From Aquisphaera giovannonii (GTDB lineage Bacteria; Planctomycetota; Planctomycetia; Isosphaerales; Isosphaeraceae), in NCBI RefSeq assembly GCF_008087625.1, contig NZ_CP042997.1:186001-250000 (forward strand): a stretch of 64,000 nt of DNA, in the 5' to 3' direction. This document shows positions 25,560 to 33,543 of this stretch, in pieces. Each line of letters opens with the position of its first letter. Positions within the stretch are counted from its first letter, which is position 1. Made by a program: the position numbers and the translations under genes. The notes under the pieces are model-generated. The model searched no databases and was not told the origin of the DNA. It saw nothing but the letters and a program-made list of their open reading frames with translations.

Positions 25560-25976
25560 CGCGGCACAGCAGCCGGCCGGCCTCGCGCGGCACGAACAGC
25601 CAGCAGGCGGCACCGAGCAGGCCGACGGCGACGGCGGCGGACCAGCCGTCGCGGAGGCCGATCCGGGGGGCGAGGGCCGGGGCGATCATGCCGCCCACGT
25701 TGCTGGCGGTGTTTTCATGAAGCCCGCGGCCGTGCCGCCGAGACGGCCGCCGCGCTCGACGGCGACGATCCAGAACGTGCTCTCGCTCATCCCGCTGAAG
25801 CCCAGCGCGAGCGAGAACCAGGCGACGATCGCCGCCGGCTGCGTCGCGCGGACGCCCGCCAGCAGGCAGCCCGCGCTCGCGACCATCCCGCCGGCCGCGA
25901 TCCAGCCCCGGCACCCGGGGCCCGGGGCGGACGCCGGGCGGTCCCGCGGCATCGCCTGCGGCTCTGCCGCAGACAC
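25560..25976 (-). pseudogene. MFS transporter remnant, 5' truncated and frameshifted
   Basis: On the minus strand one frame (ending near 25713) encodes GWIAAGGMVASAGCLLAG and LALGFSGMSESTFWIVAVER, typical of MFS transmembrane segments 9-10. The next frame continues NTASNVGGMIAPALAPRIGL and WSAAVAVGLLGAACWLFVP, segments 11-12. The switch falls in ATGAAAACACC: dropping one A restores MNTASNVGG. The first two-thirds of a normal transporter are missing, so this is a decayed gene even if the single-base change were a sequencing error. Confidence 0.65.
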
Positions 25977-25996
25977 CCGGGCGGGGGCTCCGCGGA

Positions 25997-26713
25997 TCAG
26001 GGCCGACGCCTGCGGCGGCGGGCGGCCAGCATGCAGGTCCCGACGCCGATCCCGAGCATCAGGGCCGCGGCCGGCTCGGGGACTGCGTTCAGTCGGAACG
26101 AGAGGTCGTCGGCGTAGCCGTCGTTGTAGCTGCCGTCGCGGCGCCTCATCTCCAGGTCGATCCGCACCTGGATGGTGCCGATCGGCACGTAGCCGGCGGC
26201 CTCCCGGAACAGGAGCCCGGTGACGTCGTCCCGGTCGTTCGCGGTCACCGGCCCGATCGACGAGGAGCCGAGGACCGCGCCGGCGTCGCCCAGGAACGTC
26301 GCCGTCAGCCGCGCGGCGTCCCGCTGCGACGAGAAGCCGCCGAGGTAGCCCGAGAGGTCGAACGAGACCTGGCCTTCGTCGATCGCGGCGGAATACCCGG
26401 AGACGTCGATGTATTGATAGGCGCCGCTGGATTGGTTGTTCGGCCCGCCGGCGAAGAAGTTCCGCCCCCGCTCATCGGGGCCCGGGCTGCGGGGCCTGGG
26501 GAAGCCGGAGGTCGAGTCCGTCCCGCCCGAGGCGCCGTATCGCACGACCGTGAATTTCCCGACCGTCGTCCAGCCCGTGACGGAGACCACCGACCCGTCG
26601 TCGGAGCCGACGTCCGCCTCGGCCCCCGGGTTGACGATCAAGTTCCCGGCGCAGGCGGCGCCCGATGTGGCGGCCGTCAGGATCGCGGAGAGGAGCAGGG
26701 ATGTCCGACGCAT
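25997..26713 (-). CDS. PEP-CTERM sorting domain protein
   Basis: About 238 residues from ATG 26713, which follows GGAGGTC. The signal peptide is MRRTSLLLSAILTAATSGAA and the mature part begins NLIVNPGAEADVGS, a carbohydrate-binding-like (DUF642/CBM-type) opening common in such proteins. The C-terminus has VPEPAAALMLGIGVG, a helix and RRRRRRP. Exosortase processing is expected (enzyme at 40.9 kb). It probably binds extracellular polysaccharide, by inference only. Confidence 0.78.
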   Translation of the reverse strand: MRRTSLLLSAILTAATSGAACAGNLIVNPGAEADVGSDDGSVVSVTGWTTVGKFTVVRYGASGGTDSTSGFPRPRSPGPDERGRNFFAGGPNNQSSGAYQYIDVSGYSAAIDEGQVSFDLSGYLGGFSSQRDAARLTATFLGDAGAVLGSSSIGPVTANDRDDVTGLLFREAAGYVPIGTIQVRIDLEMRRRDGSYNDGYADDLSFRLNAVPEPAAALMLGIGVGTCMLAARRRRRRP

Positions 26714-26997
26714 GATGACCTCCGGCAGCTTCGATGAGTGATCGCCAGGCCCGGGGCCGCGCCCCGGCGACGGCAGGCTCCCGTCCGCGCCGCCGCGGGC
26801 CCCGATCGCGAGCCCGCGCGTGCGGATTCGCATCATTGCTTGCCCGGGGTATCACGAACGGGTACGCTGTGTGCTCGCATGGTCCTGGCCGGGTGGGCCG
26901 CGGGCCATCCGTCGTCAGGACTAGCGGGACCTCGGACACCTGCGTCCGATTCCTCGGCCGATCGGCCGGCATCCGGGCGAGTGGGGGGGGCGACTCC

Positions 26998-27630
26998 ATG
27001 CCGCATGTCGACGTGGGCGAGACCCGGCCTTCGTTGCTGGGCGACGTCGCGGACTGGGCGGACGACCGGGCGTGGGGGGACTTCCGGCGGCAGTACGCGC
27101 CCCTCGTCGAGGCCTGCTCCCGGGCGCTCGGCCTGGCCGGCGACGAGGCCGCGGAGATGCAGCAGGAGGCCTGGATCACGATCGCGAGGCGGATGACCAC
27201 GTTCGTCTACGATCCGGGCGGGAGCTTCCGGGGGTGGCTCTGGAGGGTCGCCTGGCGGCAGGGGCTCGACTTCCGGTCGAGGCGAGGCGCCGGCCGGTGG
27301 CTCGCCCTCGACGGCCGGGACGAGATGGCCGCCTGGCGGGCCGAGGACGGCGCCGCCCGCGAGGAGGAGGCCGACGACCCGGCCGAGTTCCGGAGGCTCC
27401 ATCGCATGGCCGCGAGGATCCAGGCGGCCGTGAGGCGGCGCGTCCAGCCGAAGACGTGGGAGGCGTTCTGGCTCCTCGCGGTCCTCGGCTGGGACATGGA
27501 CGACGTCGTCCGCGAGACCGGGCTGCCGCACGCGTCGGCCTATAAGGCGAAGGAGCGGGTGCTCGCCGCGCTCCGCGAGGAGGCCCGCCGGGATCCCGAG
27601 GCGTCGGCCGCGGCGGGGGGCCGCCGATGA
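26998..27630 (+). CDS. ECF-type RNA polymerase sigma factor
   Basis: 210 residues from ATG 26998. Region 2 is visible in AWGDFRRQYAPLVEACSRAL, DEAAEMQQEAWITIARRM and the GSFRGWLWRVAWRQGLDF core-binding/-10 helix; region 4 is compact: TWEAFWLLAVLGWDMDDVV with HASAYKAKERVLAAL. It belongs to the group of planctomycete ECF factors coupled to Ser/Thr kinases. Its stop codon overlaps the kinase start (ATGA at 27627-27630), indicating translational coupling and a shared signalling pathway. Confidence 0.8.
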   Translation: MPHVDVGETRPSLLGDVADWADDRAWGDFRRQYAPLVEACSRALGLAGDEAAEMQQEAWITIARRMTTFVYDPGGSFRGWLWRVAWRQGLDFRSRRGAGRWLALDGRDEMAAWRAEDGAAREEEADDPAEFRRLHRMAARIQAAVRRRVQPKTWEAFWLLAVLGWDMDDVVRETGLPHASAYKAKERVLAALREEARRDPEASAAAGGRR

Positions 27631-30074
27631 CGCGCGGCTGCCCGTCGGACGCCTCCCTGCGGAGGCTCGCCGACGACGACCACGACCCGGCGGGCTTCGC
27701 GGAGAAGGAGGCGCACGTCGCCGGGTGCGAGGCCTGCCGGGGCCGCCTGGGGCGGCTGGCCTGGGAGGTCCGGACGCCCCCCGCCGGCCCGCCGCACGAG
27801 GGCCGCCCGGCGGGGCCGCCGCCCCGGATCGACGGGTTCGAGGTCCTCCGGGAGCTCGGCCGGGGGGGCATGGGGATCGTCTACCTAGCCCGCCAGCATT
27901 CCCTGGGCCGCCTCGTCGCCCTGAAGCTCGTCCCCGGCGGGGCGGGCCCCGGCGAGGCCGCGCGCACCGCCCGGCGGAGGTGGCTCCGCGAGGCGAGGGC
28001 GACGGCCGGCGTGCGGCACCCGCACATCGTGCAATTGCACGGCTGCGGCGAGGACGGGGGCCGGCTCTTCCTCACGATGGAGTACATCCCGGGCGGCAGC
28101 CTGAAGGAGCGGCTGGACGCCTCGCCCCCGTCGCCGCGCGAGGCGGCCCGGCTGATGGAGGCCGTCGCCCGGGCGGTGGGGCACATCCATTCCGCCGGCC
28201 AGCTCCACCTGGACCTCAAGCCGTCGAACATCCTCCTGGACGGCGAGCCCGGCGGGCCCTGGGAGGCGGCCATCCCCAAGGTCGCGGACTTCGGCCTGTC
28301 GCTCACGGCGGAGTCGCTCTCCGACCCGGACCTGAGCCAGCATTCGCCGCGGGGCACGCCGACGCACATGGCCCCGGAGCAGGCCACCGGCGACGTCGCC
28401 GCCCTGGGGCCGGCGGCCGACGTCTGGGCGCTCGGGGTCCTCCTCTACCGGCTCCTGGCGGGGCGGAACCCCTTCCAGGCCGCCAGCCACATCGAGACGA
28501 TCGAGCGGGTCCGGCACGACGCCCCCGCCCCCTTGCGGCGGCTCAACCCGAAGGTCCCCCGCGGCCTGGAGGCGGTCGCCCTGAAGTGCCTGGAGAAGGA
28601 TCCGTCGCGGCGATACCCCGCGGGGGCGGACGTGGCGGACGACCTCCGGCGCTGGCTCGACGGCCGCGACGTCCTGGCCCGACGCGGCTCGACGGCCCGG
28701 CGGGCGTGGCGCGGGCTCCGCAGGCTGACGCCGGCCGGCCTGATGGCCGTCGTCCTCGCCGGGACCGCCGGGCTCGGCACGATGCTGGCGGTCCCCCTGG
28801 CCGAAGCCCGGCGGGCGCGGGCGGCGGAGCGGCCCGCGGCGCACCTCAGGGTCGTGGAGCACCTGGAGAACCAGATCCTCGCGGAGATCCGCGAGAAGCG
28901 ATCGGCCAGCGCGGAGGAGCTGGACGCCTCGATCGGGCTGCTCCGGGAGCAGGTCGCGTCGCTCCGGGCCGGCGGCCGGCTGGACGCCGCGATCGTGCTG
29001 GGATACTCGCAGATCGAGGACTACGTCGTCTCGCGATACCGGGGCGACGGCCGCTTCGACGAGGCGAGGGCGCTGGACCGGCGGCGCCTCGACCTGCTGC
29101 GGGAATGCCGCCGGCGCGACCCCGGCGAACCCCGGTACGCGAACGAGGCGGCCCACGCCCTCCTGAGCCTGGGGACCGTCGAGCTGGAGGCGGGGCGCCT
29201 CGAGGAGGCCCTCGACGACTTCGACCTCGCCGCCGCGGAGATCCTCGCGGCCCCCGCCCGCGACGCCGACCTCCTCGCCACGGCCGTGTGCCTCTCCGCC
29301 TCCTACGCCCTGGTCCTGGACGCCGCGCCGGACGTGGCGGGCTCGCGACCCGGGGCGCGGGCCGGGGCCGGCCAATCGGCCCTGCTCGGGCACTTCCGGG
29401 ACCTCGAGGCCGGGTCGCCCGACGTGGCGCTCTTCCGGGCCTGCCTGCTCGCCGATCGGGCGAGGTCCACGACAGCCGGCGGCCTCTCGGGCTCGATCCC
29501 GGCCTGCCGGCTCATCCCCGGGGGAGGCCGGCGATCCGTCGCCGGCGAGGACCTCCTCGCGCTCGGGCTCTACCAGTGGTATCTCCGCGAGGTCCGCTAC
29601 TCGGAGGCCCTCGCCGCGGGGAGGCCCTCGGGGCCGTCGGCGATCGGCCGCGAGGCGGACCGCATCGCGGGGGGCCTGATGCGATGGCGAGACGACCCGA
29701 GGGGCACCGATCCCGCGCTCGGGGCCGCCCTGCGCGGGATGCACAACGCCTTCGCCACGGACGCGACCCGGCGGCGGGGCGCCGGGGACATCGCGGGGGC
29801 CGAGCGCGCGATCGGCCTCTTCGACGGCATCGCGGGGCGGGTCGTCCGGGATCGCCCGGGGTGGGCCCAGGGCTACGCATTCCTGGCCGAGGCCCGCATG
29901 CAGGACTACAAGAACGGCTGGAAGCGCGGCGACCCCCCGGACGCGCTCCGGCTCCGCCTCCGCGACTCCATCGGGGCGATCCGCCGGGGCCTGGCGATCG
30001 AGCCGAGCAATGCCGAGCTCCGGGCGATGCTGCTCGACAAGGAGACCCGGCTCGCCGGGCTGGCCGGCGAGTAG
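27627..30074 (+). CDS. Membrane Ser/Thr protein kinase with N-terminal zinc-finger anti-sigma motif
   Basis: 815 residues. Residues 30-37 (HVAGCEAC) form the H-x3-C-x2-C motif of ZAS anti-sigma domains. The kinase runs from about 71 to 350 with the glycine loop GRGGMG, Lys100 in VALKLV, catalytic HLDLKPSN (Asp196), DFG at 221-223 and MAPEQ. One transmembrane segment near 372-395 (LMAVVLAGTAGLGTMLAVPL) separates it from a long alpha-helical C-terminus with TPR-like repeats (EARALDRRRLDLL, GTVELEAGRLEEAL). HLD replaces the usual HRD. Coupling to the ECF gene suggests the kinase both holds and releases that sigma factor. Confidence 0.85.
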   Translation: MTRGCPSDASLRRLADDDHDPAGFAEKEAHVAGCEACRGRLGRLAWEVRTPPAGPPHEGRPAGPPPRIDGFEVLRELGRGGMGIVYLARQHSLGRLVALKLVPGGAGPGEAARTARRRWLREARATAGVRHPHIVQLHGCGEDGGRLFLTMEYIPGGSLKERLDASPPSPREAARLMEAVARAVGHIHSAGQLHLDLKPSNILLDGEPGGPWEAAIPKVADFGLSLTAESLSDPDLSQHSPRGTPTHMAPEQATGDVAALGPAADVWALGVLLYRLLAGRNPFQAASHIETIERVRHDAPAPLRRLNPKVPRGLEAVALKCLEKDPSRRYPAGADVADDLRRWLDGRDVLARRGSTARRAWRGLRRLTPAGLMAVVLAGTAGLGTMLAVPLAEARRARAAERPAAHLRVVEHLENQILAEIREKRSASAEELDASIGLLREQVASLRAGGRLDAAIVLGYSQIEDYVVSRYRGDGRFDEARALDRRRLDLLRECRRRDPGEPRYANEAAHALLSLGTVELEAGRLEEALDDFDLAAAEILAAPARDADLLATAVCLSASYALVLDAAPDVAGSRPGARAGAGQSALLGHFRDLEAGSPDVALFRACLLADRARSTTAGGLSGSIPACRLIPGGGRRSVAGEDLLALGLYQWYLREVRYSEALAAGRPSGPSAIGREADRIAGGLMRWRDDPRGTDPALGAALRGMHNAFATDATRRRGAGDIAGAERAIGLFDGIAGRVVRDRPGWAQGYAFLAEARMQDYKNGWKRGDPPDALRLRLRDSIGAIRRGLAIEPSNAELRAMLLDKETRLAGLAGE

Positions 30075-30112
30075 AGGAGCGGCATGCCGCACCGCGATTC
30101 CGAGGGAGTGTC

Positions 30113-30607
30113 ATGAGGCGGATCCTCCTCACGGGGATGTCCGGGACGGGCAAATCCTCGCTCATCGTCGCGCTCCGGGCCCGCGGGTTCCGCGCGGTGG
30201 ACATGGACGAGCCGGGGTGGTCGGAGCTCGCGCCCGACGGCGAGTGGGTCTGGCGGGAGGACCGGGTGCGGGACCTGCTCGCGGACGAGGGCGACGAGGT
30301 CCTGTTCGTCTCCGGCTGCGCGATCAACCAGAAGATGTTCTATCCGCGGTTCGACGAGATCGTCCTCCTCGGCGCCCCGTCCGCGGTGATCGCCGGGCGG
30401 CTGGCGACCCGCACGAACAACCCGTACGGCAAGTCCCCCGACGAGCTCGCCGCGACGCTGCACAACCTGGCGACGGTCGAGCCCCTGCTCCGCCGCTCCG
30501 CCACCCGGGAGATCGACGCCTCCGCCCCGTTCGATCAGGTTCTGGAGGCGGTCCTCGGCCTGGCGGGGCGCCCGGGCGGAGCCCCGCCGCCCTGCCCGTG
30601 GGGATGA
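30113..30607 (+). CDS. P-loop kinase-like AAA protein (shikimate/adenylate kinase fold)
   Basis: 164 residues from ATG 30113, with GAGGGAG upstream. Walker A is LTGMSGTGKSS (about residues 6-16), followed by VDMDEPGW, a likely substrate/Walker B-like strand, and LFVSGCAINQKMFY. The lid region contains RLATRTNNPYGKSPDE. Similar short proteins are annotated as AAA or shikimate-kinase-like; the phosphoryl acceptor is unknown. It follows the kinase gene by 38 bases on the same strand. Confidence 0.65.
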   Translation: MRRILLTGMSGTGKSSLIVALRARGFRAVDMDEPGWSELAPDGEWVWREDRVRDLLADEGDEVLFVSGCAINQKMFYPRFDEIVLLGAPSAVIAGRLATRTNNPYGKSPDELAATLHNLATVEPLLRRSATREIDASAPFDQVLEAVLGLAGRPGGAPPPCPWG

Positions 30608-30692
30608 TCCGTGGGGCGACGGCGAACCTGGGCGACGGGGCGGATGTCCGGAACCGGGAGGGGACGACGGTGTGGGAAGGGGCGCGACCGCC

Positions 30693-31268
30693 ATGAGGCC
30701 GATCACGTTCGTCAGCCATCCGACGAGGGGGCGGCGGCGGCACTACGTCGAGGAGGAGGACGTGCGGATCGTCCTCGACCGGCTCCCGGGCGGGCTGTGG
30801 GAGCGGCTCCGGGGCGTCCGCTTCAACGACCGGGGGAGGGGGAGACGCTGCCTCGGATACGTCTCGCGGGGTCGGGATGAGATCAGCCTCTGTGCGCTGC
30901 CGGAGAGGGTAAGCCTGGCCGCGGCGCTCTTCCGGAACCAGTGCCCCGGCGAGTTCGGGGCGAGCCGCGGCCGGCGATGGCCCGAATTGGCCGTGCGTCG
31001 ATTCATGCTCTACGACGTGCTCCTCCACGAGCTGGGGCATCTGCAGGTCATCGTTCCGAAGGCGCGGTCGAGTCGCCGGAAGTTTGCGCACGAGGCGTTC
31101 GCACAGAGATTCGCGGACCGCTGGCGGCGGGAGCTGTGGTCGCGGGCCTTCGACCATCCGGACCCGGTACACAACCCGCCTTCCGCCGAGGAGATGCGGG
31201 CCCTGTGCGTGGCAACCTATGCGCCTCGATCGGGCGTGGCCGCCTCGTCGCCCGGAAATCCCGCTTGA
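30693..31268 (+). CDS. Uncharacterised protein with HELGH zinc-protease-like motif
   Basis: 191 residues from ATG 30693 (GTG 30672 also possible). The middle helix MLYDVLLHELGHLQVIVPK contains HExxH. A basic stretch (KARSSRRKFAHEAFAQRFADRW) follows, in which His/Glu could provide a third ligand. There is no signal peptide. The family is not recognised; it resembles short cytoplasmic proteins with an inactive or minimal metalloprotease core. Its stop codon overlaps the -35 box of the next promoter. Confidence 0.55.
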   Translation: MRPITFVSHPTRGRRRHYVEEEDVRIVLDRLPGGLWERLRGVRFNDRGRGRRCLGYVSRGRDEISLCALPERVSLAAALFRNQCPGEFGASRGRRWPELAVRRFMLYDVLLHELGHLQVIVPKARSSRRKFAHEAFAQRFADRWRRELWSRAFDHPDPVHNPPSAEEMRALCVATYAPRSGVAASSPGNPA

Positions 31269-31293
31269 CCGGAGGTCCCCCGGCGACCATACT
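31265..31293 (+). promoter_or_regulatory. Putative sigma-70-type promoter of the exopolysaccharide cluster
   Basis: TTGACC (31265-31270) and CATACT (31288-31293) are separated by 17 bases, close to the sigma-70 consensus. The -35 box overlaps the upstream stop codon. It points into the first genes of the polysaccharide cluster. Confidence 0.45.
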
Positions 31294-31375
31294 CCGCCAA
31301 CCCGGATGCTCTGCCCCGAGATGGATTCTTGGGGTGGGGTGGCACCCGCACGAGTCAAGGAAGACGAGACCCGCC

Positions 31376-31717
31376 GTGCTCTGCTGCATCCTGTTCGTCC
31401 GAGACGCATCCTCGAGCCGCCTCTACGCCCTCCGCGGGCGCCTCTTCCGGCGGCGGGCCCGGCCCATGGGGGCGGACGCACCTCCCTCCGGCGATCCCCA
31501 CCCCTCGCCCGGCAACAACGCCAACGCCCATGCGGGCGCCGAGCTCGATCTCGGCGACGCCGCGGATTCCGCCGCGATCCTCGGGGCCGCCCTCGCGGGG
31601 GCCCCGCCCAGGATGCCGCGCGACCGGTTCCAGCCTGGGCTCGTCCGCCTGATCGGCGAGTCTCTCCGCTCCGCGATGACGCAACGAGGACCACGGGAGG
31701 GATCCGCGCGATGGTGA
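31376..31717 (+). CDS. Possible small protein upstream of the WecA-like gene
   Basis: 113 residues from a GTG at 31376, ending in a TGA that overlaps the ATG of the next gene (31711). Third codon positions are mostly G/C across most of the frame, as in real genes here, and the overlap suggests translational coupling. The protein starts MLCCILFVRDASSSRLYALR and ends with a helix (QPGLVRLIGESLRSAMTQR). No family is recognised. An internal ATG at 31466 would give a shorter form. It could still be a leader region without a product. Confidence 0.35.
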   Translation: MLCCILFVRDASSSRLYALRGRLFRRRARPMGADAPPSGDPHPSPGNNANAHAGAELDLGDAADSAAILGAALAGAPPRMPRDRFQPGLVRLIGESLRSAMTQRGPREGSARW

Positions 31718-33465
31718 TCACCAACGGATACCTGACGATCTTCGCCCTGGCGATGATGGGCTGCGTGCTGGCCACCCCGCTGGTCACGCACATCGCCGCC
31801 TGGGTGGGGGCGATCGACCGCCCCGATCAATTCCGGCGGATCCACCAGGGGGCCATCCCCCGGCTGGGGGGCCTCGGCCTGGCGATGGGCATCGCCGCGG
31901 GGATGTTCCTGCCGCACCTGTCCGGCTCGTCGCGGTTCGTCAGCCTGCTGCTGCCGGACCTGAACCACGAGTGGGCCATCCTGGGGGCCTCGCTCCTCAT
32001 CCTGGTCGTCGGCTTCGTGGACGACACGCGGTCGCTCGGCCCCCGGGTGAAGCTGGCCGGCCAGGCCCTGGCGGTCCTGATCCTCTTCCTGGGCGGCATC
32101 CGCATCCAGTCCATCGAGATCCTCGGCCTGGCCCTGGACCTGGGCTTCCCCTCGGTGGACCTCTCCCCCCTGGGCCTCTCGCTGGTCGTCCCGCTGCCGA
32201 GCCTGGGGCTCTCCATGCTCTGGTTCCTCGGCTGCATGAACGTCTGGAACCTGATCGACGGCATGGACGGCCTGGCCTCCGGCGTCGGCCTGCTGGTGAG
32301 CGGGACGCTCACGCTGGTGGCCATCCACAACGAGAACATCCAGGTCGCCATCCTGGCGGTGGCCCTGGCGGGGAGCCTGGCCGGGTTCCTGCTGTACAAC
32401 TGGCATCCCGCCTGCATCTTCCTGGGCGACAGCGGCGCGCTGCTGATCGGCCTGCTGATCGGCGTGATCGGCGTCGAGGGGTCGATGAAGGGGCCCTCGG
32501 CGATCTCGATCCTGTTCCCGATCCTGGCGATGGGGCTGCCGATCTCGGACACGGCGATGGCCATCTTCCGGCGCTGGGTGCGGAACCTGCCGCTCTCCGC
32601 GGCCGACCGGCGGCACGTGCATCACCTGCTGATCGGCCTGGGGCTCAACCCGCGTCAGGCGGCGGTGTTGCTCTACTGCTTCTCCGGGTTCATGTGTGGC
32701 GCGGTGCTGCTGGGCGCGGCGCTGCGGAGCGAGTTCCTGGCGCTGGTGCTGGGGACGTTCGGCTGCCTGGCGTTCCTCCTGGTGGTGACGAGCCGCCGCG
32801 ACGAGCTGGCCATGCTGCGGGAGGACCTCCAGGAGCGGATGGTCCGGGGCCGCCAGGAGCGGCAGGCGGCGAAGCTGACGTGGGAGGCGATCCAGCGGAT
32901 CGAGCTCTGCAAGACGGAGGGGGCGGCGGTCGAGGTGATCGAGCGGGTCGCCCGGCGCCTGGGCTGCAGCCGGATCGACATCTCGGGCGCGGGCACGGGT
33001 GCGGGCGAGGGCGCCGGCGGCGGCCGCGAGGGGCGGCCGGCGGCCCTGTCGGGCCCCTCGGCCCACTTTCGAATTCCGGGTGGCGAGGGGGCGTGGATCA
33101 CGGTGGACCTGGAGGTCGGCCGGGGCCACGAGCGGCGTCCGGGGCCCGGTGCGGAGGCGTCGGGGACGGAGTCGGAGGCGCCCCTCGACCTGGCGGCGGA
33201 CATCGTCTTCCGCTGCCTGCATCGCCTGGGGCAGGCGCTGGCCGCGAGGGCCGAGGAGCTGCGTTCCGAGCCCGGGGAGGATCCCCTGGCCGCCGCGGCG
33301 CCGGCGGGCCCCGGGGCGGCGGTGCCGGGGCGGCTCATGGTGGACCTGGCGATCGGCCGGCTGAAGGCCAGGCTGCACGGCCCGAGGGCCGGGGGCCCTT
33401 CGCCGGCATCGCCTCGGTTCCCGGTGGTGGACGCGGTGGCCCCCTCGGGCCTCGCCCGCCGCTGA
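31711..33465 (+). CDS. WecA/MraY-type undecaprenyl-phosphate sugar-1-phosphate transferase (GT4 membrane family)
   Basis: 584 residues. The first 340 or so form a polytopic membrane enzyme with the family blocks LVGFVDD-like LVVGFVDDTRSLGP, the catalytic NLIDGMDGLASG, FLGDSGALLIGL and the HVHHLLIGLGL histidine motif. It should transfer a sugar-1-phosphate from UDP-sugar to the lipid carrier, starting glycan synthesis. The C-terminal 240 residues are unusual: a helical segment (ELAMLREDLQERMVRGRQER) then a GAF-like stretch (LTWEAIQRIELCKTEGAA) and a low-complexity end, perhaps regulatory. GGGAGG at 31694 provides the ribosome site. Confidence 0.85.
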   Translation: MVITNGYLTIFALAMMGCVLATPLVTHIAAWVGAIDRPDQFRRIHQGAIPRLGGLGLAMGIAAGMFLPHLSGSSRFVSLLLPDLNHEWAILGASLLILVVGFVDDTRSLGPRVKLAGQALAVLILFLGGIRIQSIEILGLALDLGFPSVDLSPLGLSLVVPLPSLGLSMLWFLGCMNVWNLIDGMDGLASGVGLLVSGTLTLVAIHNENIQVAILAVALAGSLAGFLLYNWHPACIFLGDSGALLIGLLIGVIGVEGSMKGPSAISILFPILAMGLPISDTAMAIFRRWVRNLPLSAADRRHVHHLLIGLGLNPRQAAVLLYCFSGFMCGAVLLGAALRSEFLALVLGTFGCLAFLLVVTSRRDELAMLREDLQERMVRGRQERQAAKLTWEAIQRIELCKTEGAAVEVIERVARRLGCSRIDISGAGTGAGEGAGGGREGRPAALSGPSAHFRIPGGEGAWITVDLEVGRGHERRPGPGAEASGTESEAPLDLAADIVFRCLHRLGQALAARAEELRSEPGEDPLAAAAPAGPGAAVPGRLMVDLAIGRLKARLHGPRAGGPSPASPRFPVVDAVAPSGLARR

Positions 33466-33543
33466 GGCCCCGCCGCGACCGCGATCGCCGCCGCCCGCCC
33501 CGCCGCCCGCACGAGACACGACGACTTGCACGGAGGAAGGCCC

